From Thioalkalivibrio sp. (GTDB taxonomy: Bacteria > Pseudomonadota > Gammaproteobacteria > Ectothiorhodospirales > Ectothiorhodospiraceae): DNA of 6,163 nt. The notes under the pieces were generated by a model. That model was not told the DNA's origin, did no database searches, and saw only the letters and a list, made by a program, of their open reading frames with translations. The stretch spans positions 1-6,163 of the forward strand of contig PUOZ01000256.1 in the NCBI GenBank assembly GCA_003553165.1. The letters run 5' to 3'. Positions 6,116-6,163 of this stretch are shown here, in pieces (position 1 is the first letter of the stretch; the number at the start of each line of letters is the position of its first letter). A program made the translations under genes and the position numbers.

Positions 6116-6163
6116 AAACGCGGCGTGCAGGGACCAGACACCAATGCTATTCGCGACCAGAAC

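Larger units (their letters stand above)
5818..6163. other. Region upstream of the cyclase gene, no confident gene
   Basis: These 346 bases hold the hairpins, hexamer cluster and TAGAAT box listed separately. Two short open frames run off the right edge. On the plus strand an ATG at 6090 starts MDITWPSCPNAAC and stays open to 6163; the C-x4-C spacing is faintly like the zinc-binding N-terminus of some transposases, but 24 residues without a clear ribosome binding site decide nothing. On the minus strand a frame open from the edge ends at a TAA at 6056-6058 and could be the last 35 codons of a co-directional gene. The two overlap, so at most one is likely real. Confidence 0.4.

Overview
The window looks like a stretch of chromosome from a GC-rich Gram-negative bacterium, most likely a gammaproteobacterium. 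This rests on the strong G/C preference at third codon positions, a Sec-type signal peptide on one product, and the types of protein present (DUF2339 membrane protein, YhiN/BaiN-type flavoprotein, HDOD-GGDEF signalling protein). No species-specific marker is visible, so the lineage is inference. There is no tRNA, rRNA, CRISPR array, insertion-sequence end or phage gene that I can support.

Left part (1-3198), read on the minus strand: three co-directional genes form a probable operon. In transcription order they are an HI0933/YhiN/BaiN-like FAD-dependent oxidoreductase (3198-2023), an unrecognised exported protein with four cysteines (2022-1090), and the N-terminal 338 residues of a DUF2339 multi-pass membrane protein (1014-1, cut by the window edge). 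The first two genes abut exactly (TGA followed at once by ATG), which suggests translational coupling. The third follows after 75 bases. A shared function is not evident from sequence.

Middle (3199-3795): a 250-base divergent intergenic region holds one inverted repeat and a weak promoter candidate. It is followed by a plus-strand gene for a 102-residue protein with one membrane span (3449-3757). A GC-rich hairpin lies in the 38-base gap before the next, convergent gene and may end transcription from both sides.

Right part (3796-6163): a large minus-strand gene (5817-3796) encodes a 673-residue protein with an N-terminal HDOD domain, a central GAF-like region and a C-terminal GGDEF domain that keeps its GGEEF active site and an RxxD inhibitory site. 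It is probably an active diguanylate cyclase making cyclic di-GMP. Its base composition is lower in GC than the left part. The 346 bases upstream contain no confident gene. They do hold a cluster of five GGACAT/ATGTCC hexamers, two overlapping hairpins, and a TAGAAT box so close to the start codon that a leaderless transcript is possible.

Overall this is mostly ordinary chromosome. The parts most worth a second look are the upstream region of the cyclase gene and the unrecognised exported protein. I do not see a new multi-gene system.
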